Assembly: GCA_009746045.1 (NCBI GenBank)
Contig: RPFO01000114.1
Span: 1,577,604-1,630,110 of the forward strand
DNA from: Mesostigma viride
Lineage: Eukaryota; Streptophyta; Mesostigmatophyceae; Mesostigmatales; Mesostigmataceae
Length of the DNA: 52,507 nt
Direction: 5' to 3'
This document shows positions 1 through 11,118 of this stretch, piece by piece; position 1 is the stretch's first letter; every line of letters begins with the position of its first letter. Position numbers and translations under genes: made by a program. Under the pieces are notes generated by a model. That model was not told the DNA's origin. It saw only the letters and a program-made list of their open reading frames with translations, and did no database searches.

Positions 1-236
1 ACAATCCTCGCCACGGCCCTCACAATCCTCGCCACGGCCCTCACAATCCTCGCCACCCCCCTCACAATCCTTGCCACCGCCCTCACAATCCTTGCCACCG
101 CCCTCATAATTCTCGCCACCGCACTCACAATCCTCGCCACCGCACTCACAATCCTCGCCACCGCACTCACAATCCTCGCCACCGCCCTCACAATCCTTGC
201 CACCGCCCTCACAATCCTCGCCACCGCCCTCACCGG
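1..236. repeat. 21-bp C-rich minisatellite
   Basis: About eleven tandem copies of a unit close to ACAATCCTCGCCACCGCCCTC fill the left edge, with a few C/T and G/A changes between copies. It abuts a probable exon of the minus-strand WD40 gene and is probably intronic. The array continues past the left edge. Confidence 0.9.
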
Positions 237-238
237 AA

Positions 239-400
239 TGCGCTGGCGATGCAACCCTGCACGATGGAGCGGCCAGGGCCCGAGATGCCCACCCCTTCCC
301 GCATGCCGTAGCACTGGGAGCGCGCGGTGTCTACTGGCAGATGGCACAGGCCGGACACGGACGCCACCGTGGACTCCTGATGCCACGCAAGATTCGTGCA
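239..400 (-). CDS. possible exon of the WD40 (WDR27-like) gene
   Basis: On the minus strand an open frame ends next to a GTGAGG donor at about 233-238. The reading includes the stretch ESTVASVSGLCHLPVDTARS. A diverged copy of part of it lies at about 510-600, a tandem duplication like those around the other exons of this gene. No clear WD signature is visible in this piece, so frame and borders are uncertain. I place it here because of GC content, strand and position downstream of the clearer exons. Confidence 0.25.
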
Positions 401-684
401 CACACACAGGGTCAGAGAGAGGGTGAGACACGACACACAGCTAGTGCACACAAACACACGACACAAGGCTAGAGGGGGTAAAGTACTGCAATGCAGGGGT
501 AGGGGCGGATAAGGAGGGTATCTGGCACAGGCTGGAAACGGATGCTGTCGTGGATTCCTAATACCACACGCAGTTCGTTCACACACACAACGCAGGGGTA
601 GGGTAAGTACGACGGGTAGAGGGCGAGGGTGATTATATCTCCCAACACCGGCAATGGTGTGTGTAGTAGTATGGAAATATACCC

Positions 685-818
685 TGGCCAGGGCTGTGCT
701 TGGTACTATGCTTGGTACTGTGCTTGGTCCTATGCTTGGTACTGTGCTTGGTACTATGCTTGGTATTATGCTTGGTATTATGCTTGGTACTGTGCTTGGT
801 ACTGTGCTTGGCACGTTT
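685..818. repeat. 12-bp TGGTACTGTGCT minisatellite
   Basis: About ten tandem copies of a 12-bp unit, TGGTACTGTGCT with variants such as TGGTATTATGCT. All frames stay open across it because 12 is a multiple of three, so the ORFs here are artefacts. Confidence 0.9.
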
Positions 819-1059
819 GGAGCGACTATTTCATGCCCCAAGCAGCCAACCAATGGTGCTCATGACGAGTGAGGCCCTGCCATGCCACCCAGGATATGAA
901 CAGGAGACAATGGTTGCGCGGTCACCCAAAAAGAAGAATATATGGTCCCCTTCTCATCACCACTACAACGTTACGCATTGCCCTGCTATTTTCGTAATCA
1001 CCCTCAGAGCTTCAAAAGCACCCTTACAATTTTCCTTCTATCTACTTTTGATTGCAAGT

Positions 1060-1165
1060 ATAGTTTCATAACTTGTTATCTCCTCCTTATTCATAACTTG
1101 TTATCTCCTCCTTATTCATAACTTGTTATCTCCTCCTTATTCATAACTTGTTATCTCCTCCTCTT
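1060..1165. repeat. 26-bp tandem repeat
   Basis: Four near-identical copies of a unit containing TTCATAACTTGTTATCTCCT, followed by looser related copies to about 1330 (TTGCTATCAAAAGACATG-type units). No coding signal in the 900-1750 stretch. Confidence 0.85.
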
Positions 1166-1849
1166 GATGATATTGAAAGGCATGTTTGTGTGGCTATTAG
1201 AAGTTCCACATAAACTCGAAACACTATCTTGTTTCTCTCGTTGCTATCAAAAGACATGCTCTTGTTGCTATGAAAAGTTTCATAATGCCTCATAACATCA
1301 ACTCCTTCCTCCTATTGCTATCAATAGATGTGTTCTTGTGACAGCCGTTGAGCAATGCACAGCTTGTGCTGCACCGCTCGAAAGCTACAGTGTACACAAA
1401 AGCTACAGTGTACAGGTTCCCAGTGCCACCCATGTGGGTCACTCCGCTGTCAACGTGGATAATCCACGCACTTGATCACTACCAAGTGATGAGATCAACT
1501 GTGAGTCGCGTTTTACAGCTTTCGCGGTGAGTGACCGTGAGGGTAAGGCTCCTTACTCGCATCCGGCCCCGTGGGGCTAGACAGGTTGGGGTAACAAAGT
1601 CTTATTATGGTACTCAATAATGGGGTTTTTGTAGGAATGGTAATAATTAAGGGGGGTTCTGTAAGAATTCGTTCAGACGCACTGGCACTGCTCTCTGGTG
1701 AAGAGCTTTTCCGCAGTTGCGCTTTAGTTCGGGATGCCTTCGGATCTGGAGGCCTTCTATAGAGCCACGCAACGTCTGCCACAGGTCCTGCGCTTGAGGC
1801 ATGGTAGCGTGCTGATTTTTACGTCATCAATCGACCCCCCTCCTGGCAG

Positions 1850-1972
1850 AGCACCGTGCTGCAGAGGCCGTACATGTGCGTGTTGAGCGCCACCCACGTG
1901 CAGCATGCGGCCGCTGGACCATTCCAAATACCGCCCAGTGAGGGCGGGCAACCACTTACAGATTCCGTACAA
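1850..1972 (-). pseudogene. degenerate duplicate of a WDR27-like exon
   Basis: The minus strand reads VALNTHMYGLCSTVLCQEGG, closely matching VALNTHTYELCSTVLFQ of the exon at 1986-2110, including the CCAG end. The donor is replaced by GAGGGG, so this copy lacks the GT splice donor of its neighbour. It looks like a tandem copy of exon plus flanks that has lost splicing competence. Confidence 0.5.
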
Positions 1973-1985
1973 AGCCAGTTCTCAC

Positions 1986-2110
1986 CTGGAAGAGCACCGT
2001 GCTACACAGCTCGTACGTGTGCGTGTTGAGAGCCACCAGTGCGCGCGGCATGCCCACAAGCAGGCGCGGGGACTCGCCCAAAAAGTGGCTGCTGCGGCCC
2101 GTCCCGCACA
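1986..2110 (-). CDS. WDR27: WDR27-like gene, internal WD40 exon
   Basis: The minus-strand frame reads SLPLVCGTGRSSHFLGESPR, then LLVGMPRALVALNTHTYELC and STVLFQ, ending at a clean GTGAGA donor (1981-1985). The alternating hydrophobic pattern with a GTG turn fits a WD40 blade. The acceptor side is not fixed and lies near 2110. The neighbouring piece at 1850-1972 is a decayed tandem copy. Assignment to WDR27 rests on the more diagnostic exons at 17124-17261 and 7916-7996. Confidence 0.5.
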
Positions 2111-2369
2111 CGAGGGGCAGGGAATATGTACACATACAAAGTTTTGCGAATGTAGGAGCTTGTGAGCATTTTACCCAAGTTGTGGGCAGGAGGAGACGCG
2201 CTCAGGACAGCAACAGCCACCATTCCCGCCAAAACGGCACCGCCAGGGGCAGGAGCCGTCGAACGTGAGGCCCCAGGTATGCGAGGCAGCGGGGAGGAAG
2301 GTGAGGCGGGCCAACATGTCAAGGCAGCCAACGGCCGAGATGGCTTACAAACACGAGAGTATACCAGGA

Positions 2370-2535
2370 GTACATTATTAGGATCTTTCTTTGGTCTAGA
2401 TACGTTTACTAGCAGTACACTAGATGTGTCCTTTCTTGTCTAGGTGCATTTCCTGGGAGTACCCTAGACGTAACCTTTTTTGTCTAGGTGCGTTCACTGG
2501 GACTAACCTTTCTGGTCTAGGTATTTAAAATACCT
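2370..2535. repeat. about 60-bp degenerate tandem repeat
   Basis: Three loose copies of a unit with TTGTCTAGGTGCATT followed by CCCTAGA-type sequence. Probably intronic satellite; no coding signal. Confidence 0.6.
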
Positions 2536-2679
2536 AGGCCCAATACCTTGGGCCCTGATAAGGCTTTCCACAGAACCCATAAGGACTCAAGAGTCCTATG
2601 GCACTATACATCAAATTATGGTTCATGACATAGACTTTGAAGGGTACTATCATCATTATAACTACAACTAAAACTACTA

Positions 2680-2900
<221 letters not shown>

Positions 2901-2949
2901 ACACTCACGATCGCGACCCTTCCAGTTCGTCCTCGTCCTCGTCACTTCC

Positions 2950-3134
2950 CCGCCCAGCCCCCGGTGTGCTATGGCAGAAGAAGAGCACCGACACTGCAAG
3001 GCTAGTCTCCCCCATGCCCGCCTCATCCCCGCGACTGCTGTCGTCGTCACCGTCGCCGCCCAGCATGGCCGCTTGGTACGCCATCTGATCCTTCAGCCTC
3101 CACGCAGGCTGGCTGCTGATGACCTTGGGGCCCT
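2950..3134 (-). CDS. WDR27: WDR27-like gene, linker exon with acidic stretch
   Basis: After an acceptor at 3135-3137 (CCGCAG) the minus strand reads KVISSQPAWRLKDQMAYQAA, then an acidic stretch (GGDGDDDSSRGDEAG). This looks like a linker between WD40 repeats. The downstream donor is not clear and may lie anywhere between 2950 and 3000. GC-rich exon sequence gives way to the ACT microsatellite at about 2900. Confidence 0.4.
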
Positions 3135-3587
3135 CTGCGGGGACAGGGACGGGGACAGTGCCCAGCCGTGTAGTGTGACCAGACCAGCACACAGGGAGGG
3201 GGCCAGGCGGAGGGGGAAAGTGAAAGGGGAAACAAGAGAAGAAGAGGGGTGGGAGGTGGGGGAGAGAGAGTAAGTGTGTGCGTACGCAAAGAAGCACCGG
3301 AGTGAGTGGGGGAGGCAAGCTACAGCCGAGCAAACATCCAGGAGGTGCGTAAGGCCATGCAGTTCATGATTGATTGGTACTATTGTCTGGAACCAAGGGT
3401 AAAGAACACCAGGGCCCTAAAGCATTAATACTTACAGCTAGCAAGTGTACGTGCCATTAATACATGCACAAAGCAAAGGTGGCTCACCGAGCATCGGACA
3501 TGACGTCGCGGATGCCATGGATGCGATACCGTGAAGAGAATGAGGTAAACAAGATAACAATTCCCATAGACCAATATTTCAAAGTTT

Positions 3588-3620
3588 AGGGCTTAGGGTT
3601 TGGGGGTTAGGGGTTTTCGG
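3588..3620. repeat. interstitial telomere-like repeat
   Basis: TTTAGGGCTTAGGGTTTGGG and adjoining GGGGTTAGGGG resemble degenerate plant/green algal TTTAGGG telomere repeats. It is short and internal to the window. Probably an interstitial telomeric sequence rather than a chromosome end. Confidence 0.5.
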
Positions 3621-3723
3621 TTGCACGATGATCTCACCATTTGCCTCCGCCACCGCCACCGCGGCCACCTCCACTGCCTGGGCTTTCTCGAGAGCCGCGC
3701 CGACGTCAACCACCTGTCAGAAT

Positions 3724-3746
3724 CGGGGGGGGGGGGGGGGGGGGGG
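3724..3746. repeat. poly-G run
   Basis: A homopolymer of over 20 G followed by GCGGGCGG. G-quadruplex-prone and unreliable in sequencing. From about 3750 to 5100 I see no gene, only scattered mixed-composition sequence. Confidence 0.9.
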
Positions 3747-5330
3747 CGGGCGGTAGCAGATACAATGGGTGGGCGGTGTGAAACGTCATCAGATTATTCA
3801 CAGCTACAACGAAAACAGGGCACACTCGCACTGAGAACAGCATCGATGCTAGCGAATTTTCATACCGATGCAAAGGCACTAGTCTATGCCTGCTCACTGC
3901 TGAGGGGCACATGTATACCTATTCGGAGACACAAATGAACACATGACTATGGAGCACGTAGTGCATACCCCCCAGCAACAGAGAAAAAAGGGGTGGGGGG
4001 GCGGGTGAAAGAAACTTCCTAGACGACGAACTGCGTTTGGCTATATTCTTCGTCAGTCAAGCAGGACAGCTGCTGACAACCGTCATTCAGACTTAACATC
4101 AGACTTGCGTCACAAACTCCCCACGAAATATACAAGCTATAAAATATTCCTACTCCTACTTTCAAAGCCCACTAGGTCTTGCCACGCAAAGTGCTTTCGT
4201 CACAAAATATGGCTACTGACAAGTGGCGACCGTCACGTCACTAGCACGTGACGCCGGTTTTTCAGCCATGTCGTACATTCCGTACTAGCTGCCTCAGGAC
4301 TAGAGGCACGCGGCCTGACCAAGGGCAGCCGGCCAACACTTTCCCACAGCAGTACTTCATTTATGACTTCATGGTCTGACACCTCAAACCCGCGCGGCCG
4401 GCGGGACAGAAAACCGGCGGCTGTCCCAGCCGCCTGCGGCGGTCTCTCTCCAACACTATACTAAACTATTTTCGAAGAAATCCGATTTTTGCTATTTTTG
4501 TTAATAAATAAAAAAGGCACACATATAACTAATCAAGGTCACAATTCAAGCATGTATCTATGCTGTACACCTATTATCAGGGCATGTTAATGCATTGGCT
4601 CTCTCGTTTTACGTTCTACACCCCCCTGATGCCAAGCCCACTCCTTGCAGAAGAGCTGTCGACCTAGCGCCACCTGATGGTCTACACCTGATTACCATGC
4701 AGTCACACCGGGCTTTAACGTGCTCGATAGATTATGGGTATATGCATAAATAGATGAGGATTGGGCAAATGAATGGGATATATAGTAAGCCCAAAGTCAG
4801 CCCATATGTAGCAGTCTAGCAGGCTATCCCTCGCCCAGCCACCTGCCACATTCCGAAGGAGCAGGGCCGCCGCAACCCACCTGCATGCACCTGCACCCAG
4901 GCGACGTCAGGTCAAAAAACCGAACCTGCACAGAGTGACGAGGACGCAGGCAGGTTCCAGAAGGGCGGAAGTATCAAAAACTGCGAGGAGACCTAGAATT
5001 TAACAAGGAAAACACCCCTCTGGTGGTTGGCTTCAAACTTTTAAACTGCTGCTAACACACCAAACAAAATGGGGGGCCAGGGCAGGAGAGGACATGCATG
5101 CATCATGCCTGGATAGACTGAATCGTGCATACTGCGTAGAGCCACGCAGAGGTCGGACGAGACGTTCTTGTCGCTACCATGCGTGGGAGCTGTCGTACAC
5201 CACACCAGTGGACGGTGTAAAACATGCACGAACGCACACCTTGCCGTCGGGGCTCGTGCGTCGGTTCTTCAGCACTTGAGTACACGGACACTAGACCAGT
5301 GGACTGTGTCAAAGTTGCACAAACGCGCAC

Positions 5331-5401
5331 CTTGCCGTCGTTTGAGCCGACCGCAAATCGCGGGAAGGACGGATCCATGGCCAGGGCGGTGAAGGGTGAC
5401 G
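5331..5401 (-). CDS. WDR27: WDR27-like gene, WD40 repeat exon
   Basis: Flanked on the minus strand by an acceptor GATCAG (5402-5407) and a GTGCGC donor (5325-5330). It encodes SPFTALAMDPSFPRFAVGSN followed by DGK and, past the junction, V. This is the strand b-c core of a WD40 blade (x-ALAxDP...FAVGSNDGKVRV). Like the exon at 7916-7996 it breaks in phase 0 just before the V of a K-V pair, a shared intron position. Parts of its flanks are duplicated at 5216-5255 and 5450-5515. Confidence 0.6.
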
Positions 5402-6709
5402 CTGATCGGCATTAGTTTCACGTGCACGCAGGAAACGCAACAGCGAGGGCGAATGGGCGGTGAAGGGTGACGCTGATCGGCATTAGTTTCACGTGCACGC
5501 AGGAAACGCAACCGAGAACGGATGGGATCCCATTACACTTATGTCATTACAGCGTTACAATAGTAATAATACTGTACTATCAATAATCATAATAATAATA
5601 ATAAGTGAATGCTACAATATATGATCAGTTGAGCCATAAGCTCATCGTGCAAGGCTACACATTCCCACCCGGCCACCCCCGTTCATCTCCATCATCCTGA
5701 ACGGCTCGACAAGGCGGGTAAGATTACAGCAGGCTCGAGCTACCACGGTCAGGATTATCCATATTTCTGGTCTGCGCTGGTTGTCTCATCAATTATGATG
5801 GGATACTGATCATACAGGCACAGCTACAGTATTGTCACACAAGAAGGTTGGTTAAGGAAGTCATTCGCCAGTAACACAAATGGCGATGTTTGAAACGGAC
5901 CACAGAAGCTCCAGTAGGTATTTCACAGAAACAACGCCCAAGGTTACGTTCTACAATGTAAAAAAGGTGCAATTTTGAAGGTATCGGGCAGCAACTACAG
6001 CAGGTCATTATAAAGTAAACAAGAACTTTAGTGGCTTAGTAACATTGTCGTACTATAGTGGTATGACCGAGTGCCGGCAGCTATCCTACGCAGCGGGCAG
6101 CACGCTCAGCAAACCGTGCCAGCCGCATTCATTGTGACCATTGGTCGCTGAATACCTCCCAATGCTAGGGTAAATCCTTGAACGAACGAGGACAGGACAT
6201 GGACGAAACGGAACTGGCATCTGCACAGCCCCAGCAGTGCAGGCATGCAAGCGCAAAGACCTGAGCCATGGTATATAGCTACAGTGACCGTACGTACGGC
6301 TACAGTGGCGAGGAATACCACACACATACCTGATCACCAACTGGAAGAGCAGCACTGCCACCCGCACTAAGTTATATATAGCGCCCCTTATGTGCTATAT
6401 ACCAGTATGACATATCTGGTATAGTTAGCTGAGATGATCGCCAGCTAATAGAGCGACGCGCCCGCCCTTGCTAATACATAGCTCCCGCCGATGCTCAACT
6501 ATAGCATATCTGGTATAGATACATAGCATCTGGTATAGATACATAGCATCCCACGTATGCTATAGAGTAGTATAGCATATCTGGTATAGATACCTGAGAT
6601 GATGGCTGACTGGTAGAGCAGCGCGCCCGCCTCTAGGTCCCACAGCTGTGGAGAAGGGGTAGGCCGGTGCCAGCAGGGGAGGGACACATGAGTGAGGCAG
6701 TACAAGAAA

Positions 6710-7110
6710 ACCAAGGAGGAAACAGGAAACAGGAAACAGAGGAGATAGGAAACAAAGGAGGGGTAAGGGAACAAAGGAGGAAATAGGAAGGAAACAAAGG
6801 TGGAACTAGGAAACAAAGGAGCAAATTGGAAACGGAGGATATAGGAAATGAAGGAGGAAATAGGAAACATAGGGAAAACTGGAAACAAAGGAGGAAATAG
6901 GGAACAAAGGAAGAAATAGGAAACAAAGGAAGAAACAGGAAACAAAAGAAGAAATAGGGAACAAAAGAAGCAATAGGAAACAAGGGAAGAAATTGGAAAC
7001 AAAGGAAGAAATAGGAAACCAAGGAAGAAATAGGGAACAAAGGAAGAAATAGGGAACAAAGGAAGAAATAGGAAACAAAGGAAGAAATAGGGAACAAAAG
7101 AGATGACAGA
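6710..7110. repeat. purine-rich GGAAACAAAGGAAGAAATAG minisatellite
   Basis: About 20 copies of a 15-20 bp unit such as GGAAACAAAGGAAGAAATAG. The long Phe/Leu/Ser/Pro-rich minus-strand ORFs over it come from the repeat and are not genes. Confidence 0.9.
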
Positions 7111-7127
7111 GTACAGTGGGAGCTATA

Positions 7128-7280
7128 GGGGTGGGGGTGGGGGTGGGGTGGGGGTGGGGGTGGGGGTGGGGTGGGGGTGGGGGGGGGGTGGGGTGGGGGT
7201 GGGGGTGGGGGTGGGGGTGGGGTGGGGTGGGTGGGGGTGGGTGGGGGTGGGGTGGGGGTGGGGGTGGGGGTGGGGGGGAG
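7128..7280. repeat. (GGGGGT)n G-rich repeat
   Basis: About 150 bp of GGGGGT/GGGGT units on the plus strand. Strong G-quadruplex potential. It directly follows the purine-rich minisatellite, giving about 570 bp of strand-asymmetric DNA. Confidence 0.95.
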
Positions 7281-7734
7281 AGATAGGCAACAAAACAGGA
7301 AAGACAAGAATTAACAGAGGCAGAAATTGAAGTAGAAAGTAGACAGCCATCATCTGGTTCCGCCCCGTGCCCGCTCCCTTAATCAGTCTCTGGGCATGCG
7401 GTCCCAGCCGGCAGTGCGCTGAAAGATGCTGCTGCTACATGTCAATGGCATCACATTTTCCTCAACTTCAATGGCACCAATATTTTTTGGAAATGTCTGG
7501 TCCTCGGCGATACCCTCACCATTTACCACCACAGTTATACGACGGTTTTTGAACGATTATTTCAAAGTTGGAACATCTGGTCAACAGCTACACTGACACC
7601 ATAGGCTACTTCAACCCCTTACACGACCAATCGTACACAACCCATCCAACCCACAAGTACTTGCGCTGGCATCCTATACAGCCAATGCTTTACTAGATAC
7701 TTTGAAGAAACACTCCTAAAACTCTATATTGTAC

Positions 7735-7870
7735 CTCGAACATCCGGTCCTCGACATCCGCAGCACCAGGTACATCACATACTTACCCTAGCTCAGTATT
7801 TTCACGTAGTACTTTATCATGGTGCCTCGAACGTGCGGTCCTCGACATCCGCAGCACCAGGTACATCGCG
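7735..7870. repeat. tandem copies of exon-derived sequence
   Basis: Two copies of a segment with CTCGAACATCCGGTCCTCGA or CTCGAACGTGCGGTCCTCGA followed by CATCCGCAGCACCAGGTACATC. They resemble the donor end of the exon at 7916-7996 (ACCTTGAACGTGCGGTCCTC), so exon ends were duplicated upstream in the plus-strand sense. The exon copy keeps the intact AAG-GTACTG donor; the duplicates read GAG-GCACC. Confidence 0.7.
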
Positions 7871-7915
7871 TAGCTACAGTGTATTCTACTTATTATTTGA
7901 GCCCAATCACAGTAC

Positions 7916-7996
7916 CTTGAACGTGCGGTCCTCCGCCACGCTGACCACGACGGGGCCCAACGCTGTTGACGTGAAGCAAAAAGCTGCCGCCGTCAC
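7916..7996 (-). CDS. WDR27: WDR27-like gene, diagnostic WD40 exon
   Basis: An 81-nt, phase-0 exon with a GTGCAG acceptor (7997-8002) and a GTACTG donor (7911-7915). It encodes VTAAAFCFTSTALGPVVVSV plus AEDRTFK, and the next codon would begin V. The series VTA-x-x-FC ... S-x-x-EDR-x-FKVW is characteristic of the central WD40 repeat of WDR27 as I remember it. Of the exons of this gene, this one and the N-terminal exon are the most family-specific. Copies of its acceptor region recur at about 8100 and 8225. Confidence 0.65.
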
Positions 7997-8329
7997 CTGC
8001 ACGGGGACCACTTGGTCAAATCACGGCGAGCAAGAGGATTCCCGAGGGGGAGTGAGCAAGGGGGGGTTAGATATGGTGTATGACATCAATATGTCGTGCT
8101 CACTGCCGCCGTCACCTGCACAAGGAGCAAGTAACTTCATCAACGGGAGCATGCGATGCCCAAATTAGGTGAGCGCATTGGATGGATCATTTTATCAACA
8201 CAGAGTGCCTGTATCATGCCACCGCCGCCGTCACCTGCGTGGGCAGCCTTGAATGATGCCCGAGGCAGGCAAAGCACTTCACGTACCTCCTGTCGTAGCA
8301 CTTGACGTTTCGTTTATCAACGCAGTCTA

Positions 8330-8710
8330 GTATCAATCATACTATAGTTAGTAATTCATGTACTACTAGCTAGTAACTCATATACTACTAGTTAGCAATT
8401 CATATACTACTAGTTAGTAATTCATATACTACTAGTTAGCAATTCATACACTACTAGTTAGTACTTCATGTACTCCAAGTAGTATACTGGTTCGCATCAT
8501 CTTAATCAGCTTACCCTAGTTACTAGTACGTGAGATATTCTAGTATCATAGCTTAGTACCATAGCTTAGTACCATAGCTTAGTACCCTAGCTTAGAACCA
8601 TAGATTAGTACCATAGCTTAGAACCATATATTAGTACCATAGCTTAGAACCATAGATTAGTACCATAGCTTAGAACCAAAGCTTAGTACCATAGCTTAGT
8701 ACCATAGCTT
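8330..8710. repeat. two AT-rich tandem repeats
   Basis: 8335-8470 holds about five copies of a 26-bp unit (TAGTTAGTAATTCATATACT and variants). 8530-8710 holds about twelve copies of a 14-15 bp unit (ACCATAGCTTAGT). Both are intronic with respect to the WDR27-like gene. Confidence 0.9.
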
Positions 8711-8994
8711 GGTACCAGACCTTGCTAGTGCCGCTGCAACCCACAAAACCTCAAGAGCAGTACGGCAGGCTTGGTCAAAAGCTCTACCAGGTCTCGGTGT
8801 CGTGGGAAAAGCTCTGCCAGGACTTGGTACTTTGGGGTCCTACTGGCAGTGTCCTACCAACCCCAGTGTTCTATTGCCACTTTTCGCTTCACAGAGACCC
8901 GCAGGTTGCGTTCTGAAACATTCATTCGTCCTGGAAAAAACAGTTCTGCCAGAAACTGTCAGCACTCTATGGCATGTGGGCGAAGGAAAGTTCA

Positions 8995-9182
8995 TATACA
9001 TTTCTTGTTTTTGGTCCATTGGAGTTCCTTCCCACCAAGAGAAACATTTATTTTACATTTTTGTGTGCTAGGCTTTATACGGACAGCCTATACCACACCT
9101 TCAAACTCAGTGCACATCATTATCAAGTTGGTTATTGTAGCACCATGCTGGGGGCCCAGCATACTCGAACACAAGGTGTTGC
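8995..9182. repeat. Y repeat, copy 1
   Basis: Begins ATACATTTCTTGTTTTTGGT and ends GAACACAAGGTGTTGC. Matches 9549-9737 almost base for base. Outer B2 arm of the split-repeat element. Confidence 0.9.
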
Positions 9183-9213
9183 TCCTCTAAGCAGCGTGGG
9201 TGGGTGGGTGGGA

Positions 9214-9547
9214 GCTGAAAAGAGGCCTCCGTACGTCCCCTACACCACTCGAAGTACTGACTATCATTCACATTGCGCCACGCAGGCCTGCCGGCTGGCG
9301 CAGGTACAAGGTGTACTGACTGCCCATCACAATTGCGCCACGCCTGGCGGCTGGCGCAGGTAACTAGGCCTAGTGACGTACGTTAGAAGCTACCTAGGCT
9401 TGCACTCCGGAACCACACTCAGCCTCGGCACAAAAAGGGCCGGCCGGTGCAGTACCCTCGTGACACGCGCTAGTCTTACGCTACCTACGGCAGGTCGGTC
9501 CCCTTTGAGCCCGTCCACGCGTCATATATAAAATGAGCGAAGCTCAA
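9214..9547. repeat. X repeat, copy 1
   Basis: Begins TGAAAAGAGGCCTCCGTACG and ends GCGAAGCTCAACA. It contains two internal copies of a TGCGCCACGC...GGCTGGCGCAGGTA unit and a CATATATAAAA box near its end that could act as a core promoter. Matches 10786-11118. Confidence 0.9.
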
Positions 9548-9548
9548 C

Positions 9549-9737
9549 AAATACATTTCTTGTTTTTGGTCCATTGGAGTTCCTTCCCACCAAGAGAAAC
9601 ATTTATTTTACATTTTTGTGTGCTAGGCTTTATACGGACAGCCTATACCACACCTTCAAACTCAGTGCACATCATTATCAAGTTGGTTATTGTAGCACCA
9701 TGCTGGGGGCCCAGCATACTCGAACACAAGGTGTTGC
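9549..9737. repeat. Y repeat, copy 2
   Basis: Second copy of the 188-bp Y repeat, directly abutting X copy 1. After 9737 the sequence diverges into the internal segment (9738-10785), in which I see only short proline-rich open frames and no recognised gene. Confidence 0.9.
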
Positions 9738-10785
9738 CCCCACACCTCCTACCTGGCCACCAAGGCTGCCGCCAACCTTGGTGCCGAGTTTCTTTCCGCC
9801 CATGGCCCCCTTCCCGCACGCTGCCGCGGCTGTACTGCCGCCCCCGTGTGGCCGCTACGGTTTCCCGGCGGACGCAGGGCGGCACCCATGTCGCTCCCCC
9901 CGTTAGGGGGGCGGTTTCCAGCGGCTACTCATTAGGCCTTACGCCCCCGGACCGTCTCTCACAAGCCCAGGACCCATCACCAGCCCCACCCCCGAGGCTG
10001 GGATTTCCCGGCATTGAAACCATTGTGGCGATAGGCCCTCTACCCTACCAAGGCCTTGGCTTGGAAACTGCTTAGCCAAGGCCCCGACCAGGGCTTGTGT
10101 TGTTGTAGGAAATTTTTATCGCATAGATATGCCCCCCTGGCTGAACCGAACTCTTTATTGCTTTTCCTATAATGCATCATACAGGATAAAAACAAAGGCG
10201 GTAAAACAGCCAGAATTGCAGCCTCGCCAGGCGAACATTCTTTGCTGAAAAAACTGGGCGATGATGAAGAGCGCGCTCCTCCCACCAAGATTTGCTCCAG
10301 CCCCGCATCCTCCCCGAAACTCCCGTCTGGCCACAGGCCGAAAGATCGGGTCCGCTGTCAGGCTCCTGGCAGTTATGGGCTACCCTGGCACCCCGCGCTA
10401 GCCATCTCCACGTTTAAGGCCGATTCGCCTCCACCTGTGATTCTTTCCACCGTAGCCGCTGGCCCTGGCCTGTATGGCTCCTTCCCTGACGTTGTCCGAC
10501 TTAAAACGCAGCTTGCCCAGTGTCAGGAAGCTGCTTGCCGCACCCAGGGGTAGAGGGGAATCGTCAGTGGGCCCAGCGCCGGAAATCACACCCTTTTACT
10601 CAAGTCATAGAGCCCCCCACCCAACAACCATTACCGTGGCCAGTAACGGTTGGTGGAGAACATAAAGAAATTTATTCTAGGCCTCTCCATGCCCGGAGAG
10701 GCCGATAGCATCGTCTTACATTCAGCGCAGCCGCCATAGCGGCCAGCCGACCTTGCCAGCACATGCTGGGATAAAGTTGCGAAGC

Positions 10786-11118
10786 TGAAAAGAGGCCTCC
10801 GTACGTCCCCTACACCACTCGAAGTACTGACTATCATTCACATTGCGCCACGCAGGCCTGCCGGCTGGCGCAGGTACAAGGTGTACTGACTGCCCATCAC
10901 AATTGCGCCACGCCTGGCGGCTGGCGCAGGTAACAAGGTCTAGTGACATACGTTAGAAGCTACCTAGGCTTGCACTCCGGAACCACACTCAGCCTCGGCA
11001 CAAAAAGGGCCGGCCGGTGCAGTACCCTCGTGACAAGCGCTAGTCTTACGCTACCTACGGCGGGTCGGTCCCCTTTGAGCCCGTCCACGCGTCATATATA
11101 AAAGAAGCGAAGTTCAAC
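10786..11118. repeat. X repeat, copy 2
   Basis: Matches 9214-9547 with a few substitutions (for example AACTAGGCCTAGTGACG versus AACAAGGTCTAGTGACA). Ends CGAAGTTCAACA. Outer A1 arm of the split-repeat element on the minus strand. Confidence 0.9.

Larger units (their letters stand above)
8995..11118 (-). mobile_element. TOC1/PAT-like split-direct-repeat element (non-autonomous)
   Basis: Two repeat families interleave. Copy Y (about 188 bp) is at 8995-9182 and 9549-9737 and is nearly identical. Copy X (about 334 bp) is at 9214-9547 and 10786-11118 and differs at a handful of positions. Read on the minus strand the order is X, a 1.05 kb internal segment, Y, X, Y. Y and X abut at 9547/9549, and the last X-Y pair is separated by about 31 bp rich in GGGT. 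This A1-internal-B1-A2-B2 order is the split direct repeat of PAT/Kangaroo and of Chlamydomonas TOC1. The internal part shows no reverse transcriptase or tyrosine recombinase, so it would depend on proteins in trans. No target duplication is visible, as expected for that group. Strand is inferred from the repeat order only. Confidence 0.6.

Noticed and set aside
3588-3620. Chromosome end
   Set aside because: Telomere-like repeat is short, degenerate and internal with unique sequence on both sides.
6633-7353. 224-aa and 186-aa ORFs rich in Pro, Phe, Leu, Ser
   Set aside because: Follow the GGAAAC and GGGGGT satellites; periodic with the repeat unit.
9214-11118. Ordinary LTR retrotransposon with 334-bp LTRs
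   Set aside because: No target duplication, no PBS or polypurine tract seen, and the interleaved Y repeats fit a split-direct-repeat element better. Kept as an alternative.
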